Shown here in pieces: positions 12,169 to 25,327 of a DNA stretch of 64,000 bases. The DNA comes from Topomyia yanbarensis. Taxonomy: Eukaryota; Arthropoda; Insecta; Diptera; Culicidae. The stretch spans positions 312,382,127 through 312,446,126 of the forward strand of contig NC_080672.1 in NCBI RefSeq assembly GCF_030247195.1. The letters run 5' to 3'. Numbering within the stretch: the stretch's first letter is position 1; each line of letters starts with the position of its first letter. The notes below the pieces were generated by a model. It saw only the letters and a program-made list of their open reading frames with translations, did no database searches and was not told the origin of the DNA. A program made the position numbers and the translations under genes.

Positions 12169-12169
12169 T

Positions 12170-12363
12170 ACTGTACCCCATCCTTTTCCACCTCGGAACC
12201 AACACCGTTCAGAGTCTCCCGTTCTCTATTGGTTACCACATACTTTGCCTTGCCGGAGTTTATAATCAGACCGATTTTCGCAGCCACCCCTTCAAGAGAC
12301 ACAAACGCCTCTTCCGCAGCTCTATGCTCGACAGCTATGATGTCGAGGTCGTCCGCGTTATAA
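12170..12363 (-). mobile_element. LINE reverse transcriptase fragment with YxADD motif
   Basis: On the minus strand the frame reads YNADDLDIIAVEHRAAEEAF, then VSLEGVAAKIGLIINSGKAK and a YVVTNRERETLNGVGSEVE stretch. This is the catalytic (F/Y)ADD box and the following thumb-proximal region typical of insect non-LTR elements. One extra residue lies within YADD. It is joined tail to tail with the plus-strand fragment at 12041-12168, so this is a rearranged remnant, not a working element. Confidence 0.75.
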
Positions 12364-13279
12364 GAATCGGCCTATTTATGATGCGCATAAAGCTTTGTTA
12401 GTGTCCAATACAGTAAGTATTAATTGGTCTTGTTTATATTTTGTTTCTGAGCCCTTTCGAAATGTACTCGTCGCTTTGAGAGCCTAGATGAAAGGTAATA
12501 TACATTTCCGTCACTCTTGCTTATACAGCTTCGTGTTCATAGTTTTGTTGATGATGAAAAGCTTGGTTTTGAGTCCGCAGTTTCAATTTCCTTGCCAGAT
12601 CATCAGCTTTCAAGCGAATAATTTAGCGAAAACAAGTGTAAATTTGCAAGGAGGGTTTGTATGTCTCCCAGAAGGTATCATCAAGGCTTCGTAGCGATAC
12701 GTGGACCGAAAACTGAATCAGGACGTCATCAAGGCTTTCAAAGCAAATCCAGGACGTTCGGGCGTTGAAATGGCCAACGAACTCGGAGCAGTTCGCAGTG
12801 CAGTTAAAAAAACTTGAGAAAGTTACTGCAAGTATTAATATATTAAGCAACAAAACTACCAAGATCCCACCCAGGTTCCGAGCAGCTCGTGTAGAAGTTG
12901 AAAACACGTATCGAGCCAAATCGTTAAACCCATATTGTATCGTTAAACTACAGTGAAGACCCGTTTTTATCAGCCCCTTGGTGAATTTTAGACTGATAAT
13001 AGGGACATATATTTTTCTTTCTTTTTAAGAAATCAAAGCTCAAAAAATGTTATTCTTTAGTCCCTAGATACAACCGCATAAGTTTAAATTTCCCTTAAGG
13101 AGGTCTAACAACACAAAATTTAAAAAAAATAATCATTGCTTGTTTATTGCTCTGGGCAACCAGCTGCCGAGATTTATCCACTGTGCTATATTTCTCCTTA
13201 GGGGACACAAATTTTGGTAAAAACTCAGCCAAAACAAATGCTCGATTTCATTAGTTCTCTTCAGCTTAGAATGAGCTTC

Positions 13280-13432
13280 TTTTCTTGCGGGACATTACGC
13301 TTGACTAGGGGTTTGCTCAGGAACACAAATTATGTCTCCAATTTTGAGAGCTAGCGTCAATCCGGAGCTAGCTAGGTCCGTTAACTAAGTTAGTGTCGGA
13401 TTATGATTAGACGAAGTCGTAACGTAAATTCC
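13280..13432 (+). repeat. Dispersed repeat, copy 1
   Basis: From TTTCTTGCGG through TTTGCTCAG, GGAGCTAGC and GACGAA to CGTAAATTCC, this segment aligns with 52573-52720 in the same orientation with moderate divergence. The family is unknown. Both copies contain a GGAGCTAGC word and a nearby inverted GCTAGC. Confidence 0.6.
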
Positions 13433-16400
13433 ACAACAAATATAGATTTATCGTTTATTGAATTAATTTCCAAAATGTTCGGCTTGTAAAAAAAGCAACT
13501 TCAGCTCCGGACAGCCAACAGTCGGGAGTGTTGCTTATGTTTAATCGAATCAAACGGTAGGTGAATATTATCCCTTGCTCCTTCATTCCGACGAAACACG
13601 GCATTCCATAAACAGTATAATATAATATAATGAAATGCGATTATTTTTAGTCTCTCGAGAAATTTATCGATATATCAATGTAATCAAAGGTTACGAAACA
13701 CATCATTTAACGTGTATAAATTTTGGAGTTATTTTTAATGACAATTATATATTGGTTTCTCTCTCTGTGCACGATTGAGTCTTATGTTTTAAATCTGCGC
13801 GCCCGTTGTTATGCTATCCAAGGCACATTTCAAACGGTATAAAATATACCCTACCGAAATACATGAAACGGCTAACTTTGTATGTCGGCAATGCAACCGA
13901 TGACATGTGCGCGGTTTTTATACACTAATTCCTAGAACAAGATTGAAAACAATAAGAACGAAAAGAAACTAACTTGTCACCTTTTGAGTAAATAATCAAG
14001 CTACAATATTTTTATACTCATAAAGAATTATGGTTAATGTAACAGTAATATAGTACAAGTACTACTGCAAAGCATAAATAAGTCTTCAATACAATAAGAA
14101 CAATTAATATAATTTAATGCTGATTTAATGGAAACCAATTAACCTGACAATAAACCATTAGTTCTTCGTGCTGATATGACTTCCGAAAATTGGAAACTGG
14201 TTTTGAATTCTTCTTGCGAATTACCAATTCAAATGTCACCATTCCACTCAGACAAGACCATGCGCATTCCCCCTGCGCATTAAATACCAAGTGTCAAATA
14301 AACATTAAACAAACAAAGAAATTAGTTTGCTCAGTCTAAATAAATGTCAGCTCGGTTGGCATCAACCAGCGGGCGGATACGTGTTCCCTTACAATGTCAT
14401 TAAATCAAAGAACTTTTAAATTTACATACCACAAAACATGTGCAATTCAGAATATAATAACAGAATAACAATTCAGAAATGAAGACTGCTTAATTATTTG
14501 CATTAAAATAAGATCGGAAAAAATTACTTACATAACCGAGTTGGTTCATTTTCAAAGATAGTACTGCTGATGAATCACTTCATAAAAATAAGTGATAAGG
14601 GACACGAACGAAAATAGCTGACCATCGGGCAAATAAACAAATGAACACCATAAACTATTTCGAGCGGTCTTGACATTATCATTAACAGATTGACCGTATT
14701 TTGACAAAACAACACTATTCGGTGCTCGCAAATTTCAGGGCAAGATACGAAAAAGAAGCCCGTAATCTTTTACTGAATTTTACTTTTCATTTGTGATTTG
14801 TGAGCTCAAGTTTTTTTTTATTGGAGACGAACCACTCCAACCAGTATTTAGTACCATTGTGGTATAACTCAAGAGTTTGTGTATTTAATAACCTGCAACG
14901 CTTATTTACAAGGATATTTGAGATCGGAAAAAGACATTAAAAATACGTATTTTAAAAACAGTAAAATAACAATATACAACGCCTGATTGTTGTGCTTACC
15001 ACAATCGATATCTAACATCGTTAGAAACGTAACAAGAAACCCACAAATGTGAAGTTTCTTTCTAACCAGTGAACCAGCGGCCGCAGTTGTTTGCTTTCCC
15101 GGCCCGCCGTTATTTGCGATCACATTTCTGGACCAAGAGTAAATTCCTATCGAAATTAACAACACAGTTTTAAACAATGTATAAATGCTCAGCATTCCAA
15201 AAAAATCTGGACTACCTTTCCAACTGTAAACAATTCCCTGCAGTCAGCACCTTTTTCATCGGAATAACCTAGCTCGCGTAGTCAACCCTTTTTTACACCC
15301 CACAAAGGACACAACGCAAGCCATGCGCCCACAACCTACCATCGATGAAACCCATCTACAAAATTAAAAAAAAATAAGAGCATATTGATAGAAACGAAGC
15401 GCTGAATCCGTCTAGCCAGCCAGGTAAAATAGGGCCCAAGGAATCGAGCAATTCCAACGAATCCAACCCAGCCAAACCAGATAGATTGACGTTGAATTCA
15501 CCTGAATGAAAAATAAATAGCAATTCGTTGCCCCGGTTCCATTTGTCCCTCCAGCCCTCGAACGTATGACGTTCTTTTTTTCTACTTTTATGTTTCATTC
15601 GTTTGCCAATACCGTCTATCACCGGTTCCGTCCAATTGGAGTTTTGGAGTGGGGCAAATTGTAGGCTTTCAATATTACTCTCAAACGATAACAGTTGGTG
15701 AGCTAGATCGAGCAAATGGGCAACGATTTGTGTAACTTCCCGGATGCTTTGATAAGTTTTTGGGTGATACATATGATCGCATCGGAGAGGTGATATTTTA
15801 CAATATGATTTGAGTAAAAGATAAAAAAAAGTTTGACCAGGCTTCTAAGGAATTAGTTTAGTCGGCTATTCTAACATGTTTTTGGCTAATGTCATCTAAG
15901 TTTAGCTGAGAAAAATCAGAAAAAGGTTAAAACGGGTTTCGTAAATTTTAGCTAGTTTGAAATAAATTCAACAGATGCTAAATAATATTGCCCTGTCACA
16001 ATCATATATAAATACAATTACACTTTGTACCATTTGCTGGCGCCAGCATGCTACCTCATTTCTCTAAGGAAAGTGAAAATCGCAGAAACGGAAAGTGAAA
16101 AATATTTCATCCGCGCTCAGATCTGCTACTGCAAGATGTGCAAGCCTGTCCTGATCTCCACTTGCTCCGAACTTCCATAGCACCGACAAATGATCTCGCC
16201 GCCATGCCGCATTACGTACAACAAACTGCTATTTTCCCCTTCAATTAGTCGGTCCTATCCAAGGCCTGTTGAACGTTTAGAAGAAGAAAAAAACGTACAC
16301 TGGTCGCATTGACTGGCAGCAGCGGTTAGCCAAGGCTATGTACCTGTTTCCTTTCGTCCGGCAGCTACGCACTTCCAGCTCTAGCGGCTGTTGTCGGAGC

Positions 16401-19400
16401 GAGTTCCAAAGAGCGTATTCCGTGCGAGAAAAATGGGGCTCTTCACAGGAAATAAACCTTCATCGGTTGTTAAAATGCGCCTGGCAAAACTGTTCCGCGA
16501 TAAAGAGCAACGAAGCGTTTCGATTACGAGGGGGTTAGGTAACCTTATTATAATTTATTAATACTATTATTGTCATGTCAGAACTAACAACAACATAGCT
16601 AATATACATTTATGGACATCATATTAATTTTTGACACAGACTTTTTTCTTGTACCTAAAAACATCCACGAACCCCTCGTAGAGATACGCTCGACAAGCGA
16701 TGCTGTACAGTAATTCTGATCTGGAACATAAGCCTCAGGTTCAATAAACGAGAAATTAGCTATAGATGCTATCTCTATTTGGCAGCAGTACAACTGCCTG
16801 CCAGACGTGTCGAATGATTGATAGAAAACCACCCGGCCTGCGTCGGTATGTAGGCTTGTACATTTAGTACGTTTGTAGCTAGCTACACACGAAGCTCGCT
16901 CAACTGTAACAGTCGACTAACTTTCACCGAAACGATAAACTAGACTGTTTGGCAATAGTGGATCCTTGAAAGGCGAGCACAATCGACACTAAAATTTTAA
17001 TAAGAGTAGCACATACAACGTAAATTTTACTCTGAGAGACATAGAAAATATTTTCTTGTTACTAGGTTAAAGATTTCTCTCTGTTTATAGCAAATCTATC
17101 GTTGGTAGGACACGATATTAAATAGCTTGTCGAGAATAATGAGCCGAAAAACGTCCAACGGTGACAAGCACAGTGGTCTGTCATACAAAAATTCAAGGAT
17201 ACTTTATAACAGTCCGCCGTGAGAATGCTCAGTGGAACTCACTTCGAATGCTGAATACATCATCAAAAAGACAAAATATGACTTGCAAATCGTTAAACCA
17301 AGTTCAGTTTGGCTACTGATTAGCAATGCCATCTTTTCTCCAGGCAGAATTGTAGCAGAAGATGTGGTAACCACCAACTAGCGCGAACCTCGTCCGTTGA
17401 CCTGTTGCACACATTTACGGTGCAACAAACAAATAGAAGAAAAAATCGATTTCATGTTTCTCAGCAAAAGCGAAATTGCAAAACATTTCAACTAAAAGTG
17501 CCCCATTAACTGTGTGACAACCTCACACCGACCCCCCCCCCCCCCTATATTTTATTGGCCAGATTCATGATATGAACCTGCGTTGTCGATACGAATGTAG
17601 CAAGCAATTGGGTCTCTATTGCTGTGTAAATGTCGTGTTCGATTATCTAATAGTGATTTCCAAAGCCAATAAAGGCAGCACTACGTGATAGTTATAGCTT
17701 GATGACGACGACGACGACGATGAGCGACGCATATAGCTACTTCTTCCATGAAGCTCGCTGGGAACTGAACCGAAACGGGGTTGCCTCTCGCAGGACACAC
17801 ATTCACCCATCCTATTTCATAGGTGCAACTCTACTACTGTATACTACTACTGCTGCTACTAGTAGACGTATGGCAGAACGAAGGGGATATCATATTTCTT
17901 GCGATTGCTGCTGGTTTCAATATGTTTTTTACTCTTGTACATGCGGTGTCGTTACGAAACACCGATCCTGGCTCCTGGCGGGAACCATCGAGACTGAGGT
18001 TGGAAACGCCGGTAAAAGAACTACAAAGTTCACGCGAATGCAGAGGTATAAATCTGCTAAAACGGTTATGATGGTTTTTCACGACATTTTAAAATAGGAA
18101 ATGGCAGGGCTATTTTCGTACATTTCAATGGTAAATCGGAGGACAAATGATGCTTAACTCAATGCCGGTTTATATATTTATTCTAACATTTCGCACTAAA
18201 TTTTGATAGCCAGTGAATAAAATACTTGCAGGAGTGTTTGAGCAAACGATAAACCAGGTAGTCACGAGCTATAAGTATTTGTGTTACGTTATGGTTGATT
18301 TTTAACGGGAAACAGAAACGATTACTTCATTTTCAAATTAAAAGATGGCTTTGGTAACAGATGTTACCAAATGTTCATTTGTTGACCAGTTAACGAAAAA
18401 TATTGATTATGGTTACAAATCCGTCACGGACAAACCATTCATTAATTTGAGTTTTGGCTCAATATATGCAATAATAATAAGGCTCTAAAGTAAGCTAAAT
18501 TTATTGGAGGAACGAACTAAGAACGAGTAAAAAACTTCAAATTTGACGTAATAATGCGATCTCAAGCATTGAGATCGATTTTGTATCCCTTTTTCCATAT
18601 TAAGACTTCACTAAAATATTGAATGCAAAGAATTTGTAGATTTTATAGGACATTCCTCCAATGAAAAAGGTTTTTTTTCGAGAGGCCAAAAGAAGAAGTC
18701 TTCAAATTGAACCGTTTTCAAATGAGATTGCACGCAGTTTTGAAAAATCATATTTTGAAATAAACGCGTTTAAAGTTCCTCAACACTTTCGATGAATTAT
18801 TCGTGGTAGAATGTCAATATTTTGTAACAATTACATGGAATTTTGGGTTTTGGACATGGTTGAGTTCGAGTGTGAAGTAAGTTTTTCGAAATGACCGATC
18901 CAATAAGGCGGACCCGCACTAGAAAAATAAGTGATATTCCAGCCAAAATCGCCACGAATTTGAGTAATTATGTATCATAATAAAAAAAAAACAATTTAAT
19001 CCACCTATCAGTGGATGAGACATATCTTACACATATCACTGTTGTATGATTCATTAGTTTTCCGAACACACACAAAGTTGGCAAGCAACTAGATGTGAGA
19101 TAAGCACAGTTTCGAGTCCTGCTCGAATAACACTTCGAATAAGCTGAATAAATTAAAGAAAAATAATAAAACAAATAAAAATTTAAAATAATTTTGAAGC
19201 GAAAAAATAAAAAAAAAAGTTGTTCATAAAATAGATAGAATGATTAATATAAATCAAATTAATAAAATAAATCAAGTTAGACAATATTAAAAAAGTTATT
19301 AAATTAAGAGAGTAAATTAAATTGTTTCAAGCTATCAAACTGTCATCCAATAATAAAAAGAACTGACTAATAAAATGAAGAAACTGAATAAAATATATGA

Positions 19401-19898
19401 ACTGGGAAAAATTAACAATTTAATAAAATGATTAAAATAAATGAAATAAAAATAAATAATAAATAAAAAATGAATTAATAAGTTAAATATGAATAAAAAC
19501 CTGTTTTGATCAAGATAGATGCTTATCTAGCAGTGTGAGAAGCTGATCAAATTGTACATACCGATCCTTAATACACATCTGCAAAGTTTATACTAACAAT
19601 GAAAATCCCATTGCACTAATTGTGAAAATCCCATTGCAAAGAGCACATTTTTGTACTTCTTTTCTTGACGGCGTTTTAAGATTATCTGGTGTTTCTACTT
19701 TATTGATGGGCCTTAATTAGTCATCAGGAAATCTAGAAATCAGGATTTTGTCTTGGAATTAAGGGAGGGGGGGGGGGGTGTAAGGGTTTCAGCATGAAAA
19801 AAGTCACTTTTTTACGATTTTTTTTTTCAGAACTATAGGTGAAGCGAATTGACCAAAACTTTTGGGTATTATAATGTATAATTTAACTAACATTCTGT
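13433..19898. other. Long unassigned tract, partly low-complexity
   Basis: I recognise no family across this stretch. 19140-19500 is a very AT-rich, AATAAA-like low-complexity segment. C14 and G12 runs lie at 17532 and 19767. The best open frames (15356-15772 minus, 17699-18097 plus) lack similarity or splice context that I can support. Confidence 0.5.
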
Positions 19899-20330
19899 AT
19901 TTTTTTCAGAGGCGACGCGTCGGTACGTTCAACCTGTTCATTGAACAGGAAGAAACAATCAGATGACCCAAAGCCAATTTTGAGTTAACATTAACAGCAG
20001 TAACACGCAAACTATTTTTAATGAAAGTAAAAGTCTCCAAACCTTGAAGTTCTACTATTTGATCCTCCAGCAAGTAGAATTCAGAAATTGTCTGCTTTCC
20101 TACGACCGGTTCAACCATAAACATGCACGCATCTCGTACTCTCACCGCATGCATGGATGAAACAGCTGGATGAGCGACGGCTGAAATAGCAGCGTGAGTG
20201 CCATTGACTAATGCATATGCAGTTGTGTTAGTACGAGATTGAGGTTAAATAGGGTTCGGGTGAAATTTTTGCCAAATGAGGTTAAATCAGATGGCGAATT
20301 GTAAACATAGCGTTATATGTATGTTGTCTA

Positions 20331-20581
20331 TACTGCCCATAAAAGCATAAGAGTCCCATATGGATTTTTGACGAAAATGAGTTATCTGTTGGATTGAATT
20401 CTGTATCACCACTGAATCATAATGAACAAATAAGATTAACAGGTTTGTTATGAAAATACCGAAAAAATACCAAAACATGGTTGTCCCATCCATAAGGCTC
20501 AATGAGAATGTAAATCTTCAATAGTGTTTTTCTCGGCTTGCTGTTTTTTAATATGGGACTCTTATGCTTTTATGGGCAGTA
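20331..20581. mobile_element. Nested Tc1/mariner-type MITE, 251 bp
   Basis: A perfect terminal inverted repeat of about 31 bp begins TACTGCCCATAAAAGCATAA. TA dinucleotides flank both ends (20329-20330, 20582-20583), the target choice of the Tc1/mariner superfamily. It has no coding capacity. It sits inside the hAT element and so is younger than it. Confidence 0.85.
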
Positions 20582-21178
20582 TACACATTACAACTGTTTG
20601 ATGTCCTAGACGTCAAATAAGTCAATGGACGAAGCTCTTTCTTTTTTCTTTTGCACCGGTTCAAGTCAAATATTGAACCAGCGTGCATTGCTGCGATGTA
20701 CATATGGGCGTTGAAGCGTATGTATTTGGTTGGTTCAACGATAATAATGAACCGTCTACTTTTGCGTCAAAGAAATCGTTTGTTCTTTGCATTTGCGTAC
20801 TAAAAATATGTCTACTGAAAGTGTAAAACAGACAAACTCAAATCAGGGGTTGTTCTAATCAAGAACGCGTGGTTGTTAAATGCCTGTTTTCTACGATAAT
20901 TAGCGAGGAAAATAAGTTTTCTGGATTTAATGAATTGCATGTGGAACATTCAAATTTCTATCAAATTTGAGAATTGAGGTATGATTTTAAACCGGTTGAC
21001 AAATGTTTTAATCTATCTTAAGGTTCAAAGAACTTTCGGAGATCGTCTACACGAATTGAACGCTTGATAGTATGCGTTGGAAAAAATGCGTTAAATTTTG
21101 TCACCGGTTTATCCATGTAAAACCTTTATTAAACTCTCAAAGAAGAATATAAATCGATTTATTAGATTATCAATTGAT

Positions 21179-21311
21179 CGGGCGGAATGGTGCTTTTGAA
21201 AAAGTGGCGGTGATTTTTCGTCACACCACCACGCTGTGCCGGGGTACGCAACACAACTGCGTAGTGAAAAAAAACCACAGCCACTTGTTCAAAAGCACCA
21301 TCCCGCCCGGA
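21179..21311. repeat. Hairpin inside the hAT element
   Basis: CGGGCGGAATGGTGCTTTTG at the left is nearly complementary to the right end (CAAAAGCACCATCCCGCCCG). GTGGC/GCCAC extends the stem. The arms are about 30 bp and the loop about 70 bp. Confidence 0.75.
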
Positions 21312-21940
21312 CAATTGTTTTTCCACCAATCGACTGATATTCTTCTTTTAGAGTTTAATGAATGCTTTATAAGGATAAATCGGCGGCAAACCTGTACACA
21401 ATTTTTCATATACATACTACCAAGCGTTCAATTCCTACACATACTCAAACAAAGTAACTTGAGCCTTAAACAGAAGGACGAATAATTCTCGAAGTATAGA
21501 AAATAAGATTCGAAATTGCAAGTTAATTCAAATCATACAACGATATATAAGTTTTCAATAATCCCTTTATACATGGTTGTATTGCTTATGTTTCACGCAA
21601 GAAATATTTTTCAATTCTAATTAAGTGGTAGCCTTCTCGGATATGTTATATATTATTTGCTCTTTTATACGGTAAATTAAGCATTCTACAAGACGTTTGT
21701 GGGACAATTCACTGGTGGGTTTTGACAAAAGAATTGTTTTGGTCAGCTCCAACGAACAGTTTTCTGTCAAGGAACACTTTTCATTGGCCCTATTCGTTAG
21801 ATGTTGGATGAAATCGACGGTGAAAAAATCAGCTTAACAGAAACGTCTCATGGAATCGCATTAAATATCATTGTGACGTTTTAAGGGTCTTTTTTTTGAA
21901 CAGGTTAACGGTGGCACCACGCGTCGCCTCTGATTTTTTT

Positions 21941-23630
21941 CATGCAAAATTAATGACAAGCGACTCGGTGATGAAGCTCGTCTCTGGAAAAAACACGATT
22001 TGCAGTGTTAACTGCCATTCAAAAACTACTTAACCGATTTATTTCAAATTTTGCATACATACTCTATGTAAAAAATAACTGACTGCTTTTGAGACAAGAA
22101 CATTCTTGATAATAATATGTATGACATAAATTCAGTGAGATCAGCTATCTGTCCAATGCATAAGCTGTGATTGTAATCCTCGCTAATTTACATGTAGAAT
22201 ACGGAGCGCTCAAACGAAACGTTATTGAATTGTCCAATGCCTGTACTAATTCTGGCATTGAAGCTTCAATTGAAGCGTTCTCAGCATAAGGGTGAAGCCA
22301 GAGTGGGCGCGATGCGTAACGCGACGCGATGCGATGTGAACCGCGCGCAATTTCCAAGACGATATGATAGCCAGAGTGAACGCGACTGGAAAGGATATGG
22401 TCATATGCGTTATACGTAAACAAAAATTGCGTTGTAGTGTCGAACGAATTTCGAGATGAAAAGTTTCTGTGAAAATGAGCTCAGACGAAAAATATTTCAT
22501 GTCCGAATGCGTACGCGATTTGTTTTTCAGAAAACAATAAAGATTTTGGAATTCATCCGATCAATAGGAAAAAAGAAGACGTATCTCCACCTGCACCAAG
22601 ATTTGCTAAATTAAACTAAACAAAATTTCACAGCTATACCCGTATGAGCATCGAAACATTTGATTACATTTTAAGCCATATTGAAGTTGTTCTCACTAAA
22701 GAGTGAACCAACGTTATTAAAACTCCCATAGAACCACGAGAGAAACTTGTAATCACGCTAAGGTAATGCTAGACCCCTCCCTTCCCCGTCGTAGTATGTC
22801 TTCACGAATTTCGAAGCAATCACCCCTTAAAAAATAATGTTGAATTTGTAGAATACCACAATTTAATTCTACAATCCCTACGATATATCGTGGCAACATA
22901 TTAGCAAAATTTATAAGCTGTTTTTGGATTGAATTATTAAATAGTTTTATTTAACTACCAATACAGTGTAATATTTCTAGGTTTCTGGTTTATTTAACTA
23001 CCAATACAGTGTAATATTTCTATGACTTCTTTGAAGTCATATCCACGGTTTAGTTGCTTTCGTTTATAAAATTTTTGTATTATGTTGTAAGTAGTACTTA
23101 AGCAAGTTTCACTTCTCGATTTTGTGTTAGACATAGTTAATAGGTACTGAACTTACTTGTATCTATCATTGTATATTATTTATATTCTGTGTATTTTATA
23201 GTAATTAGCTTTTTTGTTATTAGGGTTAGCATATTGCCTGTTGACAATGAAAAGATGAGAAGGTTTTATGCCTGATGGAGAAGAGGCGAAAAAGAGCTTC
23301 ACTCCAGCGGGCTTTGACCTGCTCCACAAATAAACAAATAAACAAATGATGCGAGTGAGAAAGAGAAAACTGGTGTGTACGCACACCGTGTACTGGCCCG
23401 GAGAGTCGAGTGTCATGTACCATTCGACTCAGTTCGTCGAAATCGGCAAATGTCTGTGTGTGAGCGCATTTGTATGTGAATATGTATGTGACTAACAAAT
23501 GCACATCGGTTGCTATTTTATCAAACTTAGTCTCAAATGAAAGGTACAATGTTCCCAGCACAGGTTAGGTTGCTATTGAATTTCATATATTCCGATTTCC
23601 CGTTCCGGAGTTACGGGTTGAAGAGTGAGT
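21941..23630. other. Unassigned tract with short repeats
   Basis: No gene is recognised. A 34-bp sequence (TTTATTTAACTACC onward) is directly repeated at 22946 and 22989, followed by a small perfect palindrome ATGACTTC/GAAGTCAT at 23022-23040. A CpG-dense patch with GCGACGCGATGCG-like words lies at 22300-22400. Confidence 0.6.
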
Positions 23631-23639
23631 AAATTTTCA

Positions 23640-23866
23640 GGTGATTCGCATTTCAAATCCTGACTCCTGCGGTAGTAGACAACAGGTTAAGTCACCGGGA
23701 AACTCTAAGCTTGTTCATATGAGTTATGATCCTCCTCCAAGCTCTTCTAAACTTTCTTCCTTCAACTCCTTGCTATCTCTTGAGTACCATGGTTCTTAAT
23801 ATTGAAAAATATTTCACAATTTCCTGTCTCCTGCTAATTAAATGTCGTTAAAACATAAAAAAAGGA
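23640..23866. mobile_element. Single arm of the foldback family
   Basis: This matches the right arm of the elements at 3537 and 49345, diverged. Shared landmarks are CTCCTTGCTATCTCTTGAGTA, a TGGTTCTTAAT word and the terminus TAAATGTCGTTAAAAC. No matching left arm lies upstream, so it is a solo or truncated copy. Confidence 0.6.
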
Positions 23867-23986
23867 AAATTGACTAACTCTTAGTCGTTAATATGAAAGG
23901 CAAAAAAGTACTAAATATTAAACATAACCAACCATGGAGTCGTAGTTCAGACAAATGAGAAAGACACAATTGCACCACCACATGGA

Positions 23987-24530
23987 TTAAAACAGGTTTT
24001 TGTCATTAGCTTTACTGTTAGTGGTACTGACTGTTGATTTGGAGGTAGTTGCGTAATTTATTGGAGCCTGAGCAGAAACACTGATTTTTTGTAATTTTGT
24101 TGATATTGATGAGGGCTGTGTGTTGGGTTTACTACCAGTTGATGTTGTTTCGCTAGAAGTTTTTGTGCATAATTTGCCGTAGGGTATCCTTTTGTTACAG
24201 AAATGGCATGTAGGGTCCTTCAAATGTGCATAGAAAGATTTAAGAATTGATTTTTAAAGTTCAGGTAAGAAGAAAAAGGTTTCGTCACTCGCATTCTCGC
24301 GACACGAACGCCTTCGCAAATACCCGAGAAAAAAAATCTCCAGGTCTTATACTTAACGGATTCCATCGCTACGTTTTCCGATATGATGAACTTATTCCTA
24401 GTATGTGGAAATAGATCGTGCAGAAGCACATCAATCTCATCATCGTCCATATAAACGACTACCTGGGTTCTAAAATTGTCATGCTCAACGACGTATTTCC
24501 TCCAATGCCAAGGTACGTTATCAGAACAGC
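23987..24530 (-). mobile_element. LINE ORF1-like remnant
   Basis: On the minus strand, WHWRKYVVEHDNFRTQVVVY leads into a DDDEIDVLLHDLFPHT block, then CEGVRVARMRVTKPFSSYL. After a frameshift comes PTCHFCNKRIPYGKLC. This order (RNA-binding-like domain with a GVRVxRMxVxKPxPSY signature, then a cysteine cluster C-x2-C-x9-C) matches the nucleic-acid-binding first protein of insect non-LTR retrotransposons. At least one frameshift near 24220 and a stop after MHI show it is dead. The serine/threonine-rich tail after the cysteine cluster is typical of the family. Confidence 0.7.
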
Positions 24531-25327
24531 ATTACATGTGTGATGGAATTGTATGACAACGGCATCCGCAAGTCTAAACTGCACTTGCACCTTTAATAAA
24601 TGTTTCACTTCGCAAACGTTGGGGCGACATTTTTAAACAGACGGCTACTGTACTACTATTTTCAGTTAGTTTCAAGCTGAGGTTATACAAATGGTTGTGT
24701 TTAACTACGTTTGTAATAATATTGTCTTGTTTAATACAGTCTTCATCACCAAAAAGCGGTATAGTTGGATATATAATGGAAAATGATTAAAAATCTGTTA
24801 AACCGCCAAAAGTTTGCAATCATAAAATTTTCTTTTAGCAATTTTTGACATATTCTGAATTTTACCATATTATGCGGTATGCATATAAGTTGTATTTTTT
24901 ACAATTGTAAAAAAAATACAACTAAATAAAAAATCGAAAAAAAAATTGTTTATTGGCCAGGAATTTGTTCTAGTTACTGGTCTATGCTATGATTTAGAAA
25001 ATATTAACTCACATTGAGAGCTTTAATTAATTTGGTAGTAAGATGGATTAAAACTCGCAACGCGATTCCAGATACATATCTTCGGAGCCGGAACCTAATA
25101 CACGTCAATAGTAATAATTGGTGAATCAACTGGTAGAAAGGCTTTCACATCTTCCAGAATTGTTAACAAATTTACGACTTGTTACATTTTGATGAAAGCT
25201 TTGTTATTTATCGCGGCAAATAGCAAAAAAAAACAATCACAGCATAAAAACAATGATCCATCGATAATAGCATCGTTATTTGGTCGTAACTTCCTGTATC
25301 CTACTTCGATGCGTTAAATATATTGGC
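24531..25327. other. Unassigned tract
   Basis: AT-rich sequence between a LINE remnant and the long-arm element, with no recognisable feature. Confidence 0.5.

Larger units (their letters stand above)
19899..21940. mobile_element. hAT-type element, 2026 bp, with 8-bp target duplication
   Basis: The element (19907-21932) begins CAGAGGCGACGCGT and ends with its exact complement. It is flanked on both sides by the identical octamer ATTTTTTT (19899-19906 and 21933-21940). An 8-bp duplication with CAGAG-type ends is diagnostic of hAT elements. I find no transposase reading frame, so it is a non-autonomous or gutted copy. Subterminal TTGAACC/GGTTCAA words recur near both ends. A second MITE has inserted at 20331-20581. 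Confidence 0.85.

Noticed and set aside
15356..15772. 138-codon open frame on the minus strand
   Set aside because: No known motif or splice context. The length is within what chance gives in a 64-kb six-frame search.
17699..18097. 132-codon open frame starting with a threonine run
   Set aside because: It begins in an ACG repeat, has a competing frame of 82 codons on the same strand, and shows no domain.
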